A stretch of 64,000 nt of DNA from Clostridium cellulovorans 743B. GTDB lineage: Bacteria; Bacillota; Clostridia; Clostridiales; Clostridiaceae. The notes beneath the pieces are model-generated. The model did no database searches, was not told the origin of the DNA, and was given only the letters and a program-made list of their open reading frames with translations. A program made the translations under genes and the position numbers. Shown here piece by piece: positions 60,586 to 64,000 of the stretch (position 1 is the first letter of the stretch; every line of letters starts with the position of its first letter). The stretch covers positions 2,914,001-2,978,000 of the forward strand of contig NC_014393.1 in NCBI RefSeq assembly GCF_000145275.1. The letters run 5' to 3'.

Positions 60586-63500
60586 CCTCTATATATCCAA
60601 GGATTTGTTCTGGATCTTTATAAGTATCCTTTGACACTATATGAAGCTCACTTCCTTTTGTAAGAGCAGAATATAACGCTGTATATCCTAAATCAAAGCT
60701 TGCTGATGACAATAGCACTGCTTTATCCTTTTCGGTCACTTCAAATTCTCTTGTAAACCAATTGATGTAGTTAACAACATTTGAGTTTTCTAGAACTACT
60801 CCCTTTGGAGTTCCTGTAGTACCTGAAGTATATATTGTGTACATTGGTGACTCTGAAACTCTTTTTATTCCAATGTTGCTTCCATCACCTTCATATAATG
60901 ATGAATCCTCTAAATCTATTCTTTGAAGCATCTCTAGATTTTCAAGGTTGAACTTTTTACTTGCAAGAAGCATTTCTGCCTCACTATCCTCTAGCATATA
61001 GCTTATTCTATCAGTTGGGAATTCAGGATCTATTGGTAAGTATCCTTTTCCTGTTTTTAAGATAGCTAGCATTCCTATAACCATTTCTATTGATGGCTCA
61101 ACGATTATACCTATAGGTTTCTCTATGTTTTCTGCTTTTCCTATAATAAACTTCGCCAAGTTATTTGCCTTTTTATTAAGCTCTTCATAAGTAAGAATCT
61201 GATTTTCAAAAACTACAGCTATATTATTTGGATTATTTTCTGCTGCTGCTTCAAATAATTCTATAATTGTTTCTTTCTTAGACTTTTTACTCCATGGCTT
61301 GTTAAAACTTGTAAGAATAGTTTCCGTTTCTTCTTTAGTAATCATCTCTACTTCATTTAACTTCACTTCTGGGTTTACTGCGATTTGCTCTAAAAGCTTG
61401 ATGAAGTGTTTTACCATAGCTTCTATAGTTTCTTTCTTGAATAATTGAACGCTATATTCAAAATCGAAATACATTTCATCTTCTCTTTCTTGTGCATGGA
61501 ATGTTATAAAAAACTTAGATACATTATGTTCCGTATCATAATTGCTCACTTTTAATTCAGTAAACTCTTCATTAACTCCAGCAGTATTCTCCATAGCAAA
61601 CATAGTATCAAAAAGAGGATTTCTATTTAAATCTCTTCTTATATCAATTTTTTCTATCAATTCTTCAAATTGATAATCTTGATTTTCATAAGCCTTTATA
61701 GAATTTTCTCTTACTTCACCTAAGAATTCTTTAAAAGTTTTGTCTCCTGTTGGATAGTTTCTCATGGCAAGAGTGTTTACAAACATACCAACTATATTTT
61801 CTAACTGCTTGTGGCTTCTTCCCACAATTGGAGAACCTACTATTATATCCTCTTGTCCAGAGTATTTTGAAAGAAGTAGATTATATGCTGCAAGGAATAC
61901 CATATACATTGTGCTTGCAGTTTTCATAGCTAAATCTTTTAATGCTTCTATTAATTCATCATTTAAAGCAAACTCTATTCTATCACCTTCATGAGTCTTT
62001 ACTCCTTGAAGTTTATAGTCAGTTGGAAGATTTAATACTGGTATTTCTCCACTAAGAGTTTCAAGCCAATATTTCTCTTGATTTTTCATATAGTTAGCTT
62101 GTAGGAGATTATTTTGCCATACTGAGAAATCCTTATATTGAACTTGTAATTCTTCTAAATTCTCCCCTTGATATAATTTTATAAGTTCGCTTATTAAGAT
62201 TCCCATAGAAGTACCATCTGTTATGATATGATGCATGTCCATCATTAACATGTGTTTCTCATGATTTATCTTAACTAAAGCAACTCTTATAAGCGGTGCT
62301 TTACTTAAATCAAAAGGTTGTATAAAGTTATCAGCTATATCATCTAATTCATCTTCTCTAGCTTCAAAGAAATCCATTTTGAAAGGTACTTGTTTTTCTA
62401 TTCTTTGTACTGGCTCTCCATCAACGACAATAAATGAAGTTCTTAAAGCTTCATGTCTTAGAATAAGCTTGTTTAAAGCTTCTTCCAGTCTTTCTCTATG
62501 AAGATTTCCTTCAATTATTCCTGTATAAGGAACATTGTAACCAGTACTATTATCTACAAGGCTATCAACTATATATAATCTTCTTTGAGCTCCAGATAAA
62601 GGATAGTATTCCTTTTCTTCTACAGGCTTTATTGATAAATACTCTTTCTTATCAGCTTTCATAATATAATCAGCTAATTGTTTTATTGTTTGCAATGAGA
62701 AAATAGTTCCTAAAGGTATTTCTACATTTAGCTCTTTATGTATTGCACCAATAACCAATATTGCCTTTAAGGAATGTCCTCCTAATTCAAAGAAGTTATC
62801 CTCTGTACCAACAGTTTCTATACCAAGCACTTGTTGCCATATGCTAACTAAAATTTCTTCTGTTTCATTTTCTGGTGCTACATAAGGCTTTCCTGTTTCA
62901 ATCTTGCCTTCTGGCTTTGGAAGAAGTTTTTTATCTATCTTACCATTTTGATTTAACGGCATTTTATTTAATTGTACATAGTATGATGGAATCATATATT
63001 CTGGAAGCTTCTCACTAAGGTTGTTTCTTATTTCTGAAACTACAACTTCTTTATCTGAAGTTATATACGCACATAATACTTTTTCTGTACTTTGCTCTCC
63101 AAGTGCTACTACACAAACTTCCTTTATACCATATAAACTTGAAATCTGACTTTCAATTTCTCCTATTTCAATTCTAAAGCCTCTAATTTTAACCTGAGTA
63201 TCTATTCTTCCTAAGAATTCTATGTTACCATCAGGCAACCATCGTGCAAGGTCTCCAGTCTTATAAAGTCTTCCTTTGCCAGTAAATAAATCAACTACAA
63301 ATTTATCTTTTGTCATCTCTTCTTGGTTAAGGTAACCTAAAGCTATTCCATCTCCACCAACCCAAAGTTCTCCTGGAACTCCTATTGGTTGCAATGCTCC
63401 TTTACCATCAACTATGTAAGTTGTAGAATTACTTATTGGCTTTCCTATTGGAATGTCATTTCCATATTTATCCTCCACCTTACAATAAGTTGAGAAAGTC

Positions 63501-64000
63501 GTGTTCTCTGTAGGTCCATAAACATTTAAAATATCAATGTCTGGACAACTATTTCTAACACTATTCATATGCTTTGGTGATGCAGCTTCTCCACCAGTTA
63601 AGATAACTTTAATTCCTTCAAAGGTCTTAGGATTTTCCTGTGATAATTGATTAAATAACGCTGTTGTTAACCATAGTATTGTTATCTTATATTCTTTTAT
63701 AGCTTTTTCGAGAGTTTCAGCCTTTAATATAGATTCATCATCTATAAGATAAAGCTCTACTCCATTAAGCATTGAACCCCAAATTTCAAAAGTGGAAGCA
63801 TCAAATACTATTGCTCCAGTTTGAAGAATTCTATCATCTTCCTTAAACTGAATGTAGTTAGTATTTTTAACCAATCTAACAACATTTCTATGGGTAACCA
63901 TAACGCCCTTAGGTTTTCCTGTAGATCCAGAAGTATATATGATATAAGCTAAATCCTCAGGTGCGTTTACATTTTCTAAAACATCTATATCTTTTTCATA
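60575..64000 (-). CDS. NRPS, upstream part, 5' end outside window and ended by a frameshift
   Basis: The frame is open to the right edge; the A3 loop YTSGSTGKPKG lies at the border, upstream of the internal ATG at 63901. Domains in order are: adenylation (code D-A-F-W-L-G-V-T-F-K, eight of ten with the Val code, so Val or another branched aliphatic), carrier GGHS (Ser codon 62771-62773), condensation (MHHIITDG), then the front of an adenylation domain with FDLGYT that stops at TAA 60577 after IEEKK. Joining across the frameshift restores the complete Asp code D-L-T-K-V-G-H-I-G-K at ten of ten positions, so the break hits a recently functional Asp module. Confidence 0.92.
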   Translation of the reverse strand, partial: YEKDIDVLENVNAPEDLAYIIYTSGSTGKPKGVMVTHRNVVRLVKNTNYIQFKEDDRILQTGAIVFDASTFEIWGSMLNGVELYLIDDESILKAETLEKAIKEYKITILWLTTALFNQLSQENPKTFEGIKVILTGGEAASPKHMNSVRNSCPDIDILNVYGPTENTTFSTYCKVEDKYGNDIPIGKPISNSTTYIVDGKGALQPIGVPGELWVGGDGIALGYLNQEEMTKDKFVVDLFTGKGRLYKTGDLARWLPDGNIEFLGRIDTQVKIRGFRIEIGEIESQISSLYGIKEVCVVALGEQSTEKVLCAYITSDKEVVVSEIRNNLSEKLPEYMIPSYYVQLNKMPLNQNGKIDKKLLPKPEGKIETGKPYVAPENETEEILVSIWQQVLGIETVGTEDNFFELGGHSLKAILVIGAIHKELNVEIPLGTIFSLQTIKQLADYIMKADKKEYLSIKPVEEKEYYPLSGAQRRLYIVDSLVDNSTGYNVPYTGIIEGNLHRERLEEALNKLILRHEALRTSFIVVDGEPVQRIEKQVPFKMDFFEAREDELDDIADNFIQPFDLSKAPLIRVALVKINHEKHMLMMDMHHIITDGTSMGILISELIKLYQGENLEELQVQYKDFSVWQNNLLQANYMKNQEKYWLETLSGEIPVLNLPTDYKLQGVKTHEGDRIEFALNDELIEALKDLAMKTASTMYMVFLAAYNLLLSKYSGQEDIIVGSPIVGRSHKQLENIVGMFVNTLAMRNYPTGDKTFKEFLGEVRENSIKAYENQDYQFEELIEKIDIRRDLNRNPLFDTMFAMENTAGVNEEFTELKVSNYDTEHNVSKFFITFHAQEREDEMYFDFEYSVQLFKKETIEAMVKHFIKLLEQIAVNPEVKLNEVEMITKEETETILTSFNKPWSKKSKKETIIELFEAAAENNPNNIAVVFENQILTYEELNKKANNLAKFIIGKAENIEKPIGIIVEPSIEMVIGMLAILKTGKGYLPIDPEFPTDRISYMLEDSEAEMLLASKKFNLENLEMLQRIDLEDSSLYEGDGSNIGIKRVSESPMYTIYTSGTTGTPKGVVLENSNVVNYINWFTREFEVTEKDKAVLLSSASFDLGYTALYSALTKGSELHIVSKDTYKDPEQILGYIEEKK

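Noticed and set aside
60575..60590. Programmed -1 ribosomal frameshift
   Set aside because: The site (GGAAAAGAAATAA) lacks a good slippery heptamer of the A-AAA-AAG kind, and I see no strong downstream stem. A mutation or base-call error is simpler.

Overview
This is a low-GC, AT-rich window with strong AGGAGG-type ribosome binding sites and the gene content of a Clostridium-like Firmicute: CysK with a CymR-type Rrf2 regulator, a ThiI without a rhodanese domain, YitT and TraX family proteins, and no cytochromes. I cannot name the species from the sequence. Almost every gene is on the minus strand, so transcription runs from high to low coordinates. Only the YitT gene at 17890 is on the plus strand.

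Region 1 (1-3506) is the N-terminal part of a large RTX-repeat (glycine/aspartate-rich, calcium-binding) protein that leaves the window on the left. It holds a near-identical 627-base tandem repeat.

Region 2 (3.8-20 kb) is ordinary chromosomal background in short operons. It holds a YfcE-type phosphodiesterase, a patatin-like lipase, a membrane-associated MutS-like ATPase, a NifV-type homocitrate synthase paired with an isocitrate/homoisocitrate-type dehydrogenase, a histidine phosphatase with a DUF402 protein, a radical SAM/SPASM protein, a P-loop protein, a sulfur block (Rrf2 regulator-cysK-small protein, and cysteine desulfurase-thiI), then YitT and TraX proteins. Several intrinsic terminators and three good sigma-A-type promoters are readable, and two of the promoters also fix start codons.

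Region 3 (20.1-64 kb and beyond) is a nonribosomal peptide synthetase locus that continues off the right edge. In transcription order it has: an NRPS (A-T / C-A-T / C-A-T-TE visible) broken by a one-base frameshift inside an Asp-type adenylation domain; two half-size ABC exporters; a diaminobutyrate-type (EctB-like) aminotransferase; and a single 9,858-residue, nine-module NRPS ending in its own thioesterase. By-eye specificity codes give, for the nine-module enzyme, X-Thr-(aromatic?)-X-Lys?-Glu?-(aromatic?)-Phe-Phe. X is a pocket with three acidic residues that could suit the diaminobutyrate made by the aminotransferase. The upstream enzyme reads Val?-Asp-Phe at its end.

The most striking structural observation is a 3,056-base segment that is essentially identical in the two NRPS genes, 35,203 bases apart. 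It covers the back of the last condensation domain, the Phe adenylation domain, the carrier protein and the front of the thioesterase. The flanking thioesterase ends are homologous but diverged, so this looks like recent gene conversion between assembly-line termini. The last two modules of the large enzyme are themselves a recent duplication. The intergenic gaps of this locus, and one elsewhere, carry 70-110-base imperfect palindromes whose role I cannot assign.
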